From Rhodamnia argentea (taxonomy: Eukaryota > Streptophyta > Magnoliopsida > Myrtales > Myrtaceae), in NCBI RefSeq assembly GCF_020921035.1, contig NC_063154.1:62001-126000 (forward strand): a stretch of DNA of 64,000 bases, given 5' to 3'. Position numbers and translations under genes: made by a program. The first letter of the stretch is position 1; every line of letters starts with the position of its first letter. Positions 11,900-24,387 of this stretch are shown here, piece after piece. A model generated the notes under the pieces. It was not told the DNA's origin. It saw nothing but the letters and a program-made list of their open reading frames with translations, and made no database searches.

Positions 11900-14800
11900 T
11901 TATCTATCCACTGGACGTCCACGCAGAAACTGATCCCCTTGCTTATCTGGTTTTAACGAAACAGTAAATTGTAAAAATAAAATCTATTCACTGAAATGAT
12001 GTAACAAGATGAAATAAGTAACCGATACAAATAAAAGCTTCATGACCAACTGATGGTGTTTCTAGCATGTAAAACGGAGGCGAAATAAGTACTGCATATT
12101 CATACCTCGTTCACCATCTGAGATATCTGCTAGTCTAGCAATTGCATCCACAAGTGCTCGTTCATGCTCCTGCAATTGACAGGGGACAACTAATTGAGAG
12201 CACTGAAGAATTGAACATCAAGAAACCACTCACAGATTTTCGCTTCTTTTTTCAATCAAGTGATTTGGCTCAATAATGCCCTTATTTGCCACCATGTCTC
12301 GTGCAAGATCCGCAAGCTACTCCTTAGTCTTACCCTTAATACTTTCTTTGCTTCTTCCATCTCAAGAGGATCAGGACGACCAGCGCTGAAGACCCTCTCC
12401 ACCTGTCCATATTGACAGAAAAAGAATCAAAGTAAAATTCATGTGCTTACTATTACAAGCAACAGATAGCAGCCTGCTTTCACCAACCTCCTTTAGTAGG
12501 GTTCCCGTGTTACGTATGTGTATGTCTGGCCCTTTCTTTCCTAACCCATTTTGAATTGGGCGATGCTCCTTTTTGGATTGATTCTTTACGGCCCCTCTCC
12601 CTTTTCCTCCACCTGAAACATTATCTCGATTGATAGGTCTATTCATCCCAGAACCTGAAACGGCATGATTCCCCCGATGAGAGACTCCAGGGTCCTCGCC
12701 CATCCATTGTATGTCCTCGTGGGAGATCTGCGCTATCATAAACTTGTCAGTGTTCTGAAAAGTACCATCTGACAATCAGGGCAAAAAGTCTGTTTAGAAA
12801 GACGCATCAACATGTCCTTGGTCAGCGATAATAGAATGCATCTACTTTCATGTTAAGAAACTGCCCTTAACCACTCCAAAGCCCCATTCATGTTTGCACA
12901 AGTACAGCCACATGTTCATTCAAAGGGGTTAAATAAAGCATTATATGGTCACAAGCAAAGTGATGCGTGATAAGTGGAGATACTTCCTTCATGAGCAGGA
13001 TCAACTACAGCTTATAATACGTGACAAACATTTACTGGCAATAATCAGAGTCTGCAATGGCACTATTGATGTTAGTACAAATAGCATCATTGCCAACCAC
13101 AACAACCCATCGATATCAGGATGAAATGGAGCAAGTAGAAGCAAATAAAAGGGGGAAAAGCGACATTTGAGAAGAGAGAGTGAAAAGGAGATCTGCATCA
13201 GATAACAGACTTGATACAAGAACAGCAATACATGGTCCCAGAGAAGTGCTCCCAAGCCTCTGACAAGTCAAGAGCCTGGTTTGACATGGCATTGATTAGA
13301 GGATCCAGTACTTAAACTATCTGTTGAATTAGGAGAACTTTATACATGACCTTTCCCATCCCTTTTTCCTCCCGCAGTTTCTGACAATCGGTGCAGTGAT
13401 CTGATGCAAAAACATCATGAATAGTTGTCTTTCACCCATTTATTGGTCCAACACACAAGCAACAGTTTTGGTTTTTCTTTGTACGAGTGAACAAATGACG
13501 CAGTTATCTGGACATCTATATCTGTTGTCATCAACTCCCTTATGAACTGCTAGACAATCATCTGTCACCCCCAAAACCAACTTTCTATGCTTTCTGCACA
13601 TGCTGCATGACCTAGAGTTCTCAACTTATCTGCTGTCAAATATTTGACAATTTTTAACACATAAAGAACACTCAACATTTTACTTGACCCTTGAAAAGTT
13701 CACAGAGAACACGTAATTAGAAAAAACTAAATGTGGATCGATTTTTGTCTACAAGACTAAGAACATGGAATATTAAAACAAATTCCATAACTAGGATAGA
13801 ATCTTCACTTTTGGTTACTTTGATGGTTGCTTGCTTTGACTGCAAGATCACCTTAAGTCATATTCCTAATTTTGCTTCTGACAGATTATACAGCAGGCAG
13901 CAACAGTTATGCCAAATTTATCTGCACATTGAATGCATCAAGCAAAAACCTGGTCCACGACTACCTCCAATCATTTTTTTATACAAATGTGACTGTGCTA
14001 GGACCAAAATGCCTATCCTCAAAATACAAAATGATTGCTCCATACTTTATACTCTACATTTTGTAGAACTAGAAGTGACTTAAACATGTAACCAAAGAAA
14101 GAGTCACTTGATCATATTCGTACAGTTGAATGAGGGCCGTGACTCCATATGTGACTTCTAGAGTTTTTCTTCCCCAAAAGAATGGACTTTTTCCGCATCC
14201 AATTGATCATGTAGACAAACAAATTAAATTGCACAATCTTCTGTCTGTGTGTATATCTCTCTTTAAGTGCAAGTTTTACCCAGCAATTTAATTTTCACGA
14301 TCACTTTTCTAAACTCCAATCCTAACAAATTTCTAATTTTTATGCATATTTAGGTGATAAATCTCTAATCAATGTACAAGAAATAGTAGACTGATGCATA
14401 TTCTGGCAATAAAATCCTCAATAATAACTCATTAAGCGATGTACAGGAATAATAGAGTTATGAATATTTTGGTGACAAACATTTAAAAATAATCTTGTAT
14501 ATATAAATTCTAAGATGACAAATAAAATTCTATTTTGTGTCCAAATCTCCTTTTTCCGAATTCCAGTCACATTACAAGAAAATTCTCATCGCTTAAGTGA
14601 GAACAAAGTGCTACGTAGAGGTTTTACTACACAATAATTCTTATCACTATTGATAAGGCTCATCGTATAGTACTGCAATTAATTACGAAAAAAATCTATA
14701 TGAATGAAGTTGCATTGCTTATTGCTGTTGAATAAGGACTAAGATAAGTTTTCACCCAACAATTTGTCACAATTACAAAAAGTTCATAAAAGATAAAAGT

Positions 14801-17800
14801 ACAAGTTAATATACTTCCTTATTGCAGATATCTCAAAACAAATGTTAAAAATATAATCTTTACAGCGATTGAATTTGGGAATATGATAAATTCTTAAGTG
14901 AGAAATTTTAATCCTTCCAAAATGCTAATCAAAGAAAATATAAATGTCTAGACCGTGCATATTTAGAAAATACTAGTTCAAAAGTAATTTTCTATAGGTA
15001 TTAATTTTAGGATTATGATAAGTCCTTCAGTGAGAATTTTAATCATTTCAAATATTGCATAAAAGAAAAAAGCAGGTTTATAAATTTGTATTACCTGAAC
15101 GCACATATTTCAAAAATAAATCTTCAAGCATAATTGTTTATGCAATCAGTTGTAATATATTTAGTAAATTTTTCTGTAATGATTTGACTTTCAAATTTAA
15201 AATCCAAAGTTTCTAAATATGTTCGATGATGCATTGACAGTAAAAGTTTCAAATTTAATGTCGCAAAACATGTCATTGTAAATATGATATCACTTTGTGA
15301 GGGTACAGTCGTAAAATATAGATACTTAAAATGTCAAACATAAGATTTGGTTCATAGGTTTGATCTACAAGAAAATATAACTAAATGCTAATTAGAGATA
15401 ATTCTCATCAAGTTTGCTAAATGGTAGCAAAAATATTTAGCATAAAAGTTTTAAAATTTTGAATTTTGATGGAGTAACTGAATTTTTGAAAGATGAATAT
15501 TCCAATTGAATGTTGGAAAGACATTGACTCTATAGTAAAATTTTGATAATCATCAACATTGGTGAAGTCATCACAACATTAACATAATTTACCCAATCAA
15601 AAAAAAAAAAGAAAAAACTTACGCACTTGCATTACAAGAAAAGGAATTTTGCTCACAAATCATAAGAACAAACGTGCAAACATGAGGAGATTTTTGGTAC
15701 CCCCTCAATGATCAAAGCACATTCCATAATGAAAAAAATTGCTATTAAACAATTATTAATTTTTGGAACTCTTCGTTTAGTTATTGATTTCTGTAAAGCA
15801 GTACACTGCAGCAATTATAGCTTTTTGCTTGTGGTCCAGAATATTTCGGGTAGGTTAATTGGCAAAGGACTAAAAGAGATTGTACGTCCATGTAAGAATC
15901 AATCTGTGTTCTCTGTATAATTCAAAAGCACAATCATATGCTATATCAGAGAAGTAAACAGGTAAACTAACAAGAAATCATCAAATTCTCAAATCTGATG
16001 AAAATGTATTATAAACCAAGTTAATTCCTCCTTTTCCCCTACTAGGATCATAAAGCAAGTTCATTCTCCTTAGATGAAAATGTCCTCATTCTTTGGCAGG
16101 AACCATACATATTTGCATATGTACACGCCACCGCAACTACACAGGACCCTACTAACATCACACATTCTGTTAGAAAGTTCAATCCAAAACCTTAAGCTAA
16201 TAGATGAAGGGAGACCACGTAAATGTAAAAAGCATTTAGAACCCGTTGTCAAGCAATGTGAGACATACTTCAACACTCCCACTCACATGCAAGCTGGATT
16301 ACGAGCGGCACATAACATTTTGGAAGATTGGCACATTCACATGGATTTTTTGAGGAATTTTTTACCGCGCACATTCGCAAAAGGGATAACATTGGCTACG
16401 ATACCATGTTAAGAGAAAAAAACTGAATTGAATGCTTGGTTAGGTCAATGTGTCCCTAAGCTATCTATTTATAATAAAGCCAAAAGGCCAAAAATTGGAT
16501 AGAAGTCCTCTGGTAGTAGGCTGAAGTTGTCCTCCAAAAAACAGCCAAATCAGATCAAGGGAAGGCAAAAGTCGATTTTTCCAGGGTTTTGAAAACCTCA
16601 AAAAAATCCGATAATTCTGATTTTTCCCAAAGAATCTGAAAAAATAAATATGGAGGTCCACGAACTGCAGTACTTTGGTCTTCACACACACAAGAGGATA
16701 GGCCAGCAGCAAGGCAGAAACAATCTCAAACAAGAAGATCCAAAAAATCGCAGAAGGGATTGAACCACTTATTGCAAACTGCAAAGAAGCTTTAATTTAT
16801 CTCATAGAGGTGAGGTTTAGGGCAGATACTAAATTCAAAGAATCATCTCATTAGTGCTGCCCTATGCTATAAAAGAGAGCAAAGAAGAAGGCGAGAAGGA
16901 ACTGCGATGGGGAGAGGAGAGAGAGAGAGAGAGAAAAGAACGATTGCGCATAGAAGAAACTAGGGTTAGGGTTTCAGTTCAGCCCTTGCTCTAATACCAT
17001 ATTAGAAAGTCTAACCCAAAAACTTAAGCTAATAGGTAGAGGGAGACAAAATGAATGTAAAGAGCATTTAAAACCCATTGTCATGCAATGTGGGAGATAC
17101 TTCAACACAATCCAATCTTAGTTGCTGAAGCAAAGTTTTTAAAAGAATGATTGTGGTAAGGCAGACAATTCAAAATCTTGAAGACAGAACCTCCACCTAC
17201 TAATCTTGTCCAAAATGCAATTCACACGATATTCATTGGAAAAATCAGAGCAAGGAGGCATAAGAAGTGACTCACCTCTGAAAGATTTACCCATTCCCAT
17301 GTCTCATTTGGAGTGCCTTTATCATACACTAGAGCATGCAGCCCCTAAAAGAGATAAGCAACCAAGTTAACCAACCAATTGATTGCAAGCTAAAGCAGCT
17401 TTTTAGATTGCAGTATCATGGTAAAAAAACCCTTGTCATTGTCCTTCTCAATTACATTCTGCAGCTGGATAAAACTAAGAAACTCCTACTTCGAAGAAAA
17501 TAAAGTTGCCAACAAACCAGTGATACAAGACATGTAAGAATAAACAATGAATCGACCTTTCTAATCATTTGTTTCTATATGCTAAGGGCTACTTTTAGCA
17601 AATGCATAAGGCCAGTCACCATTCCCATCAATGCTAGCAAAATAAACCCTTGTTACTGTACAACCCACAACCCTAGCCATGCTCATGGGTGGTGATGATC
17701 AACCTCACAATTAGCTCCCAACTTCGATTTTTCATGCAGCTTTTTGCATAATACTGGCACCTTCCCTAGACCTGACAATTATGATCGACATAACCTGAGA

Positions 17801-20686
17801 ATATCCATAAACAGGCTGCTTATCATGACAGAGAGAACAATAATTCCTTGATACATGATAACTTCGCATCTCCTATAGATAATGTGGTCTCTAGGATGAA
17901 TAGAAACAAAAGCATATTGCGCGGAAACCCAAATTTACCTCAGCTGGGTTGTAATCATATATGACAGCTTCATAGAAGTTATTGTCATCAGGCCATCGAG
18001 TTCGCACTTTCTGTCCAATCAATCGATCAACATTTGCTGTTTCAGCAGGTTCACTCAGATGGGCACCGGAGGACGTCCTGCTAACTGGTCCCCTACCACT
18101 TGCACCTGAGGCAGGATAAGGTGCGGACTTGGTGGAAGAAGAAACAGGCAACGCTTGACCCTATGTGATAAGATACACAAAGTTTTGAAAGGAAAAGGAA
18201 AAATGAAACTTCTTGGGAATGTATAGAGCGATTCTTCACTCACAACATTATGTTTCCGGCTCTTGGTGCCTCCAATAGGCCCTCGCTTTGCAGCCGATGA
18301 AGATGGCTGATGGGGTGCAGGCTTGGGTTGTGGGGGATAGGATGAAGGTGGCCCAGCAAGGGGCTGAGATGAACCCGATGGAAGCGGCTGCGTAATCTTC
18401 TGCTTCTTACGGGATACTGAGACAGAAGGACTAGGCATTGGATCATGATGGCCTTGACCAGTACTGGGATTGCCTTGTTGAGGTTTGGCAGCCTTTCGCC
18501 ACTCCCTAATTGCATTAGCTAACACGACTCATCACTACTCAAATAGAGACAGAGAAACAAGATCGGCAACAAAGTCTCAAGCTTGAGGCAATAAATTTCT
18601 TGAAATATCAGACCTGATTCTCCTTAGGACATCATCTGCATTAACCTGGCTTAAAAGCTCCCTATGTTCCTCGTTGGATAACCTCAGTTCTTTCCGAAGT
18701 TCAGTGATCAAACTTTCCTTCTCCTGAAGAAGACAATATTCATGTAGCAGTCATTAAACCTGAACAAACACAGTCAATGGACGTAAGTTTCATACAATTA
18801 ATCGCGCAACATACCCAAGTAATGGCATCAGACTGAGCTTTAAAGGCTCTCAGGACTGCGCTGTATGCTTCTCTCTCAAGTTGGTGAATTTGAGTTTCCA
18901 TATCTGTCTCAGCATACATTCTCTGATAAGATAGAGATCCTCCAAACCCAGCTCTCCCATTCCCAGAAAGACGACCTCTGGGAATTCTATTTTGATGTGA
19001 CGGAGGAAGATCGTCATCAGTCCCTGCACTCCTTTTCAAAGGAAGTAAATATGGATGGCATTCTGATACTAAGGAAGCAACTAGGAATTACACTGCAGGG
19101 ACCATTATCGACTAGAATGGTTGCTTACATGTGCAGTTGCTACAGAGCTACCATAAATGTACCCTTTCAAATCCAGTGAGCCTATAGACTATGGTAGATT
19201 AGAGATGATGCATTCAAAAGTATTTATTTGGCTAAGAAGGAAATATTTCATTGTATCTGTACAAAAAAGCAGTCCCCCAATGGTGGAATTAATGATTGGA
19301 GACGAAAATTGCCTTCATCAAAGATTGGCAGGCATGGAAAGGGGAGTCTACCTTGCTATGAAACCCAACTAGTGGAGGGAAACAGGAGTGCTCACATACT
19401 CCCACAGATTCGTAAATTGATAGATTATTTTGGGGAACATACAATTAAGTATATCCCATCTATCAAAATTAACAGCCAAGAAGCTCAGAGAATAGGATCT
19501 TCACTCACTTCCACACGGACCAATTGAGAGTTCACAATATATCAGCAATAGCTAGACCCATGTCTTAAGCAGAAATTATCTAATTCAAATTGCAATCTAA
19601 CATTTGTCAGATTCTTCAGTCATGGAACTTTGAGTGTGAAGGCACAAAGTTTTTTCATTATTCTACATTTACAAGATGCCATTAAATAAGAAACAGAAGT
19701 AACTTACAAGTTAATTGCCAGTATAAACAGTTCCCAATTACTTTAGAAATTTGAAAGATTAACTAGATGAAATGATGCTCACAATTTTTGCACATCAGAC
19801 AACTTCTCTCTTCTAGAATCTCTAGGTCAGCCATTTCTATACTCCAGTTTTTTTCTATTTCATATTGCCGGCAATTAAGTCTGGAAATAAACATGGGGGG
19901 AGGGATTCTGTTATCTAAGGTTCAATACGTCTATGCACAAGTTGTATTGTGTTCCATATAGCGTAATGTGCTCTTGAGAACATAAAGGGCAGTTTTTATC
20001 TCTTGTGATTTGTTCAGTGAGCTTGTCACATTGGTAAAAATCAGCTCTTCAGAATCCAACCAAGGGCCTTATAACTATAAGGGATGGCATGTGTTGGCAG
20101 CTTTGAGAAAGAAAGTTGGAAGCTTTAGAAAGACAACTGCACTGGATGCTACCTTGAGTGGCATAGAATCCACATTGAGCTGACTAGCAGCTCCAGTCAC
20201 TAGATGGAAGCCATCAATATATACCTATAACAACCGGCAAAGAAAAGAATTTCACAGGCAAAACAAAGTCTACGAGTAACTGAGGGCTAAAGAATGAATC
20301 ACAAGATGAAATCGGAAAAAGCAATCCCGGTAGTGAATTGATCTTCCTTCTAAAATGAACAAATTACTAGTGAAAGTAGTACCAGGAGGACAATCAAACG
20401 ATGGCCCGTGGCCGCCCACCAAACAAACTGCACACCATTCATGCAGAACAAAGAAAGGCTCAAACAAAATGCAGAATGCACATACAAAGCGGAACAAGTA
20501 ACACTAGAACCCTGACGTCAGAAAGACCGAGAGAATCAACGACTCAAGCAATAAATCCGACAGGAGGCACTTAAAGATCAGTTCAGGAAACCTAAAATAG
20601 CAAGGGAAGGGAGGCTCGTTTCTTCTTCCTTTTTTGTAAGAAAAAGAAAAGAACTCACCGCTGCTGTCGTATGGCTCGTAGTCCAT
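11900..20686 (-). CDS. EML: EMSY-LIKE protein (ENT plus Agenet/Tudor)
   Basis: Ten coding exons on the minus strand: 20659-20686, 18815-19023, 18614-18723, 18244-18505, 17939-18160, 17276-17344, 12488-12727, 12334-12402, 12106-12169 and 11900-11946. They total 1320 bases (439 residues plus stop). The first residues [20 protein letters not shown] match the EML3-type N-terminus. The ENT domain (about residues 48-120) contains [20 protein letters not shown] and [21 protein letters not shown] Pro/Ser-rich linker follows, then an Agenet/Tudor fold (about 242-300) with [20 protein letters not shown] and [15 protein letters not shown]. The C-terminus is charged and helical ([33 protein letters not shown]). 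In Arabidopsis EML proteins bind histone H3 methyl marks and act in RPP7 immunity and seed development. The intron between exons 6 and 7 is about 4.5 kb and repeat-bearing. An upstream spliced exon could extend the N-terminus (see findings). Confidence 0.93.
13280..16060. other. AT-rich body of the large EMSY-LIKE intron
   Basis: Long AT-rich stretch inside the 4.5 kb intron. The part from about 14100 to 15700 is especially AT-rich and without coding signals. A short plus-strand frame at 15708-15920 shows no family resemblance. It is probably old, decayed repeat DNA, but I could not identify an element or its ends. Confidence 0.4.
16170..16276. repeat. Direct repeat, copy 1, in EMSY-LIKE intron
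   Basis: A stretch of about 107 bases beginning tagaaagttcaatccaaaac and ending acttcaacact is repeated about 830 bases downstream at 17003-17108 with scattered substitutions. The repeat looks like part of a dispersed plant repeat, possibly the edge of an inserted element; its class is unknown to me. Confidence 0.7.
17003..17108. repeat. Direct repeat, copy 2, in EMSY-LIKE intron
   Basis: Second copy of the repeat at 16170-16276, roughly four fifths identical by eye. It is preceded by gctctaataccat, a phrase echoed near the first copy's far side (acgataccatgtta at about 16400). The pair could bound a single insertion of about 940 bases. Confidence 0.7.
20153..20224 (-). other. Possible cassette exon in EMSY-LIKE intron 1
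   Basis: This 72-base stretch on the minus strand has an acceptor (TTATAG) and donor (AAG followed by GTAGC) and one fully open frame ending [10 protein letters not shown]. Exon 1 ends in phase 1, so inclusion between exons 1 and 2 would give an immediate stop. It may be a poison exon or belong to a transcript with another first exon. Evidence is only splice-site appearance and open frame. Confidence 0.3.
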
Positions 20687-22715
20687 AGCCACTTCTGAAA
20701 CAAGCAGAGAAATTGCAAAATTTGAAGAAAAAGAAGAAGTGCCGGAGACCCACCAAGGGGCTTGCAGTGCACAGTCAAACTCGAGTTAAAGCAAGCGAGG
20801 ACCTGATCTGCCCCAGTCCCGGATGCACTTAATCCGTGTTCTCCTCCTCTTCTTCTTCTTCTTCTTCCTCTTGGAAGACGTGCATTCATCGATTTCGATT
20901 ATTTCCAATCAAAGACCATAACTTTATTGCATTCATCTGCTGGTCTGCAGGTTTTGCTCCTCACTTCTGTCTCAGAGAATTCGCTTGCAGGGGAGTCAAT
21001 GAGTAAGATCGGTTTGCACATTTCTGATTTCACACCCAAATTAAAACCGCAGACCGGATGAAGATGGACCGGACCGGATCGGATGTTTCAATCACCGTTT
21101 CCAACCGGATGCGTTGCTTTGCGCGTGTCTACTGTCTACTATCTGGTCCAGCTTTTCTGGATTTCTTACTGTTAACAGTCTCTTCACATGTGTTTTATAA
21201 CTCCCTAGGATCATTACAAGGCACATCCATTCTCAAATGTAATTTTTTTTCTTCAAAAAATAATCCATTTCCCACTGTACATATTTTATCCACGGTGGAG
21301 CATAAAAATTTCAACACTAATGTACCGTGAAATTACATTTGTTTTCTAAAATTAGATCCCATATACGTGGAAATTGGCCAATATGGTCAATGCCTAACAG
21401 CAAAGTGCACTTAAAAAAAGTGTAACAGGGTTTGGTTCATCAAGAGATTTTTCTCGAGATTATTTTTTAGGCTTTAGCGAGTAATTCATGAAGTATTAAG
21501 ATATGAGGGCTATTAGGGAAAATTTCAAAAAAAAAGGCTTGAAGTCTTTTCATTTTCTCAAATAAAGGTCACAAGTCAACTTTACTTCAAATAAAAGGCT
21601 AAAGTGCTCTCATTTTTTCAAATAAGGATTTGCAGTGAACGTTGTTTCAAATAAGGGCCGAAGCGGCCATGAAATATCAAAAAAGGATATGATTTCAAGG
21701 ACATTTTAGTCTTTTTTATATTTGATTTTTTTCTTTTTTATTAAATTTTTCTTTTTTTTTTGTTTCTTTAAAATTTAACAAAAAATTATTTTAAAAAAAA
21801 ACATAGTGAGCCGAGAGGTCGCCTCCTACCTTTGGCCACTACCCCCACCGTCGAGGGGCCGAGGGGCGGCGAAGGTTGGCTCCTCGGCGAGGGCCCGCAA
21901 CCTCATAGACCGGAGGTGAGGGCCGGCTAGCCCTCACCAAAACAGGGAGAAGGTCGGGCCCTCTCCCGGATTTGGGCGAGGGGTCATCGACCCCTACCCC
22001 CGACCGGGAGAGGGGCAACAACCCCTCCCAGTCCCGAGCGGGGGCCATCAATCCTCTCCTAGATTAGAGAGAGAGCCAAAGGCCCTCGCCTCGGGTCGGT
22101 AGGGTCATCGGCCTTTACGGAGGCATTGGCGACCCCGACGGCCTTTGCCTCCCTCGCGGACGCCCCCACTAGTGGTGGGCAAACTGCCATAGGGGGAGGG
22201 GTAGCCCTCCCCTTGTGTGGCTTTTTTTTCATTTTTTAAAATTTTTTTTCATTTTTAAAAATAAAAAAAAGAGAAAAAATAAACAAAAAAATCAAAATGA
22301 CAAATGACAAAAATGCCTTTTAAGCCATGTCCTTTTTTGAAATTTTATGGCCACTTTATAACTTTATTTGAAATAAAATTCACTTAGGGCTCTTATTTGA
22401 GAAAATGAGGAGAGTTCGAACTTTTTTTGGAATTTTAACCGATTATTATGAAGAAAAAATCTTAAATGTTATTTTACAAATTTTTTTCCCTCTCTTTTCT
22501 GCCGTGAAACGGGGAAGAAAAGACAACAAAATTCGATATCGTGGGTCAGAGCTGCCACTTCATTAGGGGAGACCCGGCGCCACAACGGGGGATTTGGAGA
22601 AGGTCCAATTTTGACAGCTGACCCGCTGACTGGTCGTTGTCGTCCGGGAGGGCGTGCTCGAAAAAGTCGATGTATACAGGAAATCAGGTTGTTGGAGATT
22701 AGAGAAGACGCAACA
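20687..22715. promoter_or_regulatory. Divergent intergenic region with transposon
   Basis: About 2 kb between the EMSY-LIKE start and the dioxygenase start on the other strand. A leader exon of the EMSY-LIKE gene probably occupies about 20755-20890, with a 5' intron ending at the CAG before 20694. The right half is a terminal-inverted-repeat transposon (separate entry), so much of the apparent dioxygenase promoter is transposon sequence. Confidence 0.5.
21500..22445. mobile_element. Non-autonomous TIR DNA transposon (MITE-like), copy 1
   Basis: Long imperfect terminal inverted repeats of about 200 bases: the left end reads gggaaaatttcaaaa, then ttttctcaaataa, then ttcaaataa and caaaaaaggatatg; the reverse complement of the right end shows the same order of motifs. 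The centre is GC-rich (about 21810-22200) with low-complexity gag/ccc text and no transposase. A related element lies at 56290-56870. Long TIRs with a captured GC-rich core suggest Mutator-like derivatives, but the superfamily is inference and I found no clear target-site duplication. Borders are approximate. Confidence 0.7.
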
Positions 22716-24387
22716 ATGGAGGAGGAGGAGGAGGAGGAGGAGGAGGGGGTGAACTTGGAATGGTCACTGCCGGTGCCGAGCGTGCAAGAGCTGGTGAGAC
22801 AAGGAAAGCCGGATGCTTTGCCCCCCAGGTACGTCCGGGATGACTTGGCACCCGCCGATCATCGGCCAGAGCCATCCCTGGGCTTGCCGTGCATCGACCT
22901 GGGGAAGCTGATGGACCCTTCTTCCCGATCCCCCGAGCTCCACAGCCTTCGCTCTGCCTGCCACCAATGGGGTCTCTTCCTGGTCGGTTTCTACTCCATC
23001 ATTACCTTCATTACCTACCGTTCCGATACCCACTCCTTTTACTGCATATTCGTAAGCTCAATCTACATGCAAATAACTGAACGGTGTTACCTACACTGTT
23101 CAAAAGCTTTTAGGGTACTCTCGTCTATGTTTGATTATTCTATCCAATCCTGCGCTTGAATACCCACCTGTGTTTTCTGTTATGCTCCTAAACGAGTCGG
23201 TCAAGTTGGTGAGTCATTTCATGTAGATGAAATGGTTAACAAGTTCGAATCCGTTGAAATGTTCTCTTGGAAACATTATTGGCATCATTTCATTGATCAG
23301 CATTATCTTCGCATATGAATTAGGCTATGAACCATTGTCTCCTAAAATAAAAAGAATCATTATAGTATCTTCATGGGAATGGGAATGGGAATGGGAATGG
23401 GAATGGGTTGAATTTGGAAAAGCAGAGGATTGTGAAGTTGCAAATGAATGTGCAGTTAGTGAACCATGGAGTGTCGGATGAAGGGATGAGGATGATGAAA
23501 GAAAACGTGCACGGGTTCTTCAAACTGCCTTACCATGAGAAGCAAAAGTCGGCACAGAGACTAGGAAGCCTCGAAGGTTACGGGCAGGCTTTCGTCACCT
23601 CTCACGACCAGAAGCTGGAGTGGAACGACATGATCTTCCTCAAATGCCTTCCTTCTCATGCAAGAAATCTCGATCTGTGGCCACAAAATCCCCCGGAGTT
23701 CAGGCAATTTGTTTCCATCTTTTTGGTTTCTATTATGTTTGTGCATTTCTAGTAAGCTAAATTAAGCAAATGATGGTGACTACGAATACCTAATCTATCA
23801 GGGTAGCACTAGAGAAATACAGCGAAGATTTGAGGAAAGTAGCGGTGGCGGTAGTGAAGTATATTGGAATGGCGTTGGGAATTCATGAAGGTGAACTGGA
23901 GTTGCTGATGAAAAGTTTCAGAGAAGGGAGGTACGAGGTCAGGATGAATTACTACCCGCCATGCCCAGAACCCGAGAGAGCAATGGGCCTATCGCCACAT
24001 GCCGACAACTCAGGGATCACCATGTTGACGGAGTGCGGCAACATGCCTGGCCTTCAGGTCCTCAGCAGGGATGGCAGCTGGGTCATGGTTCAACCCGTTC
24101 CTGACAGCATTGTCGTGAATTTAGGTCAAATCATGGAGGTTTACAGCAACGGGACATACAGAGCACCAGATCATAGAGCGGTGGTGAACAAAGAGAAGGA
24201 GAGGTTGTCCATAGTGACCTTCTGCTATCCCAGCCCGTCTCTCCCGGTTGGACCTTCTCCACAGCTCCTCGCCACAACTGGACTCCCCCCGCTATACCAA
24301 ACCCTTTCGCATTCTGAATACTTGCAACGATTCTCCAACCGCAAGCTTGATGATGCGGTTCCTTTCATCAGCACCCTCAAGCTGTAG
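22716..24387 (+). CDS. SRG1-like 2-oxoglutarate/Fe(II) dioxygenase
   Basis: Three exons, 22716-22982, 23456-23703 and 23802-24387, give 1101 bases (366 residues plus stop). The N-terminal half carries the DIOX_N region (LPCIDLGKLMD, then CHQWGLFLLVNHGVSDE across intron 1). The catalytic core has the iron triad His238, Asp240 (GLSPHADNSG) and His296 (APDHRAVVN), and the 2-oxoglutarate anchor RLS at 306-308. All key residues are present, so the enzyme should be active. Members of this plant clade (SRG1, codeine O-demethylase-like) hydroxylate or demethylate specialised metabolites; the substrate cannot be read from sequence. Intron 2 begins with GC, not GT, because only a GC donor after TTCAG keeps the frame into RVALEKYSEDL. 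ATG at 22716 follows a Kozak-like caaca and precedes a Glu run. Confidence 0.92.
23371..23406. repeat. (GGGAAT)6 minisatellite in dioxygenase intron 1
   Basis: Six units of a hexamer gggaat lie about 50 bases before the intron 1 acceptor. It is likely a polymorphic simple repeat. Confidence 0.85.

Noticed and set aside
23220-23260. B-box-like aagttcgaatccg suggesting a tRNA gene
   Set aside because: No acceptor stem, anticodon arm or A box at the right distance; it lies in the dioxygenase intron.
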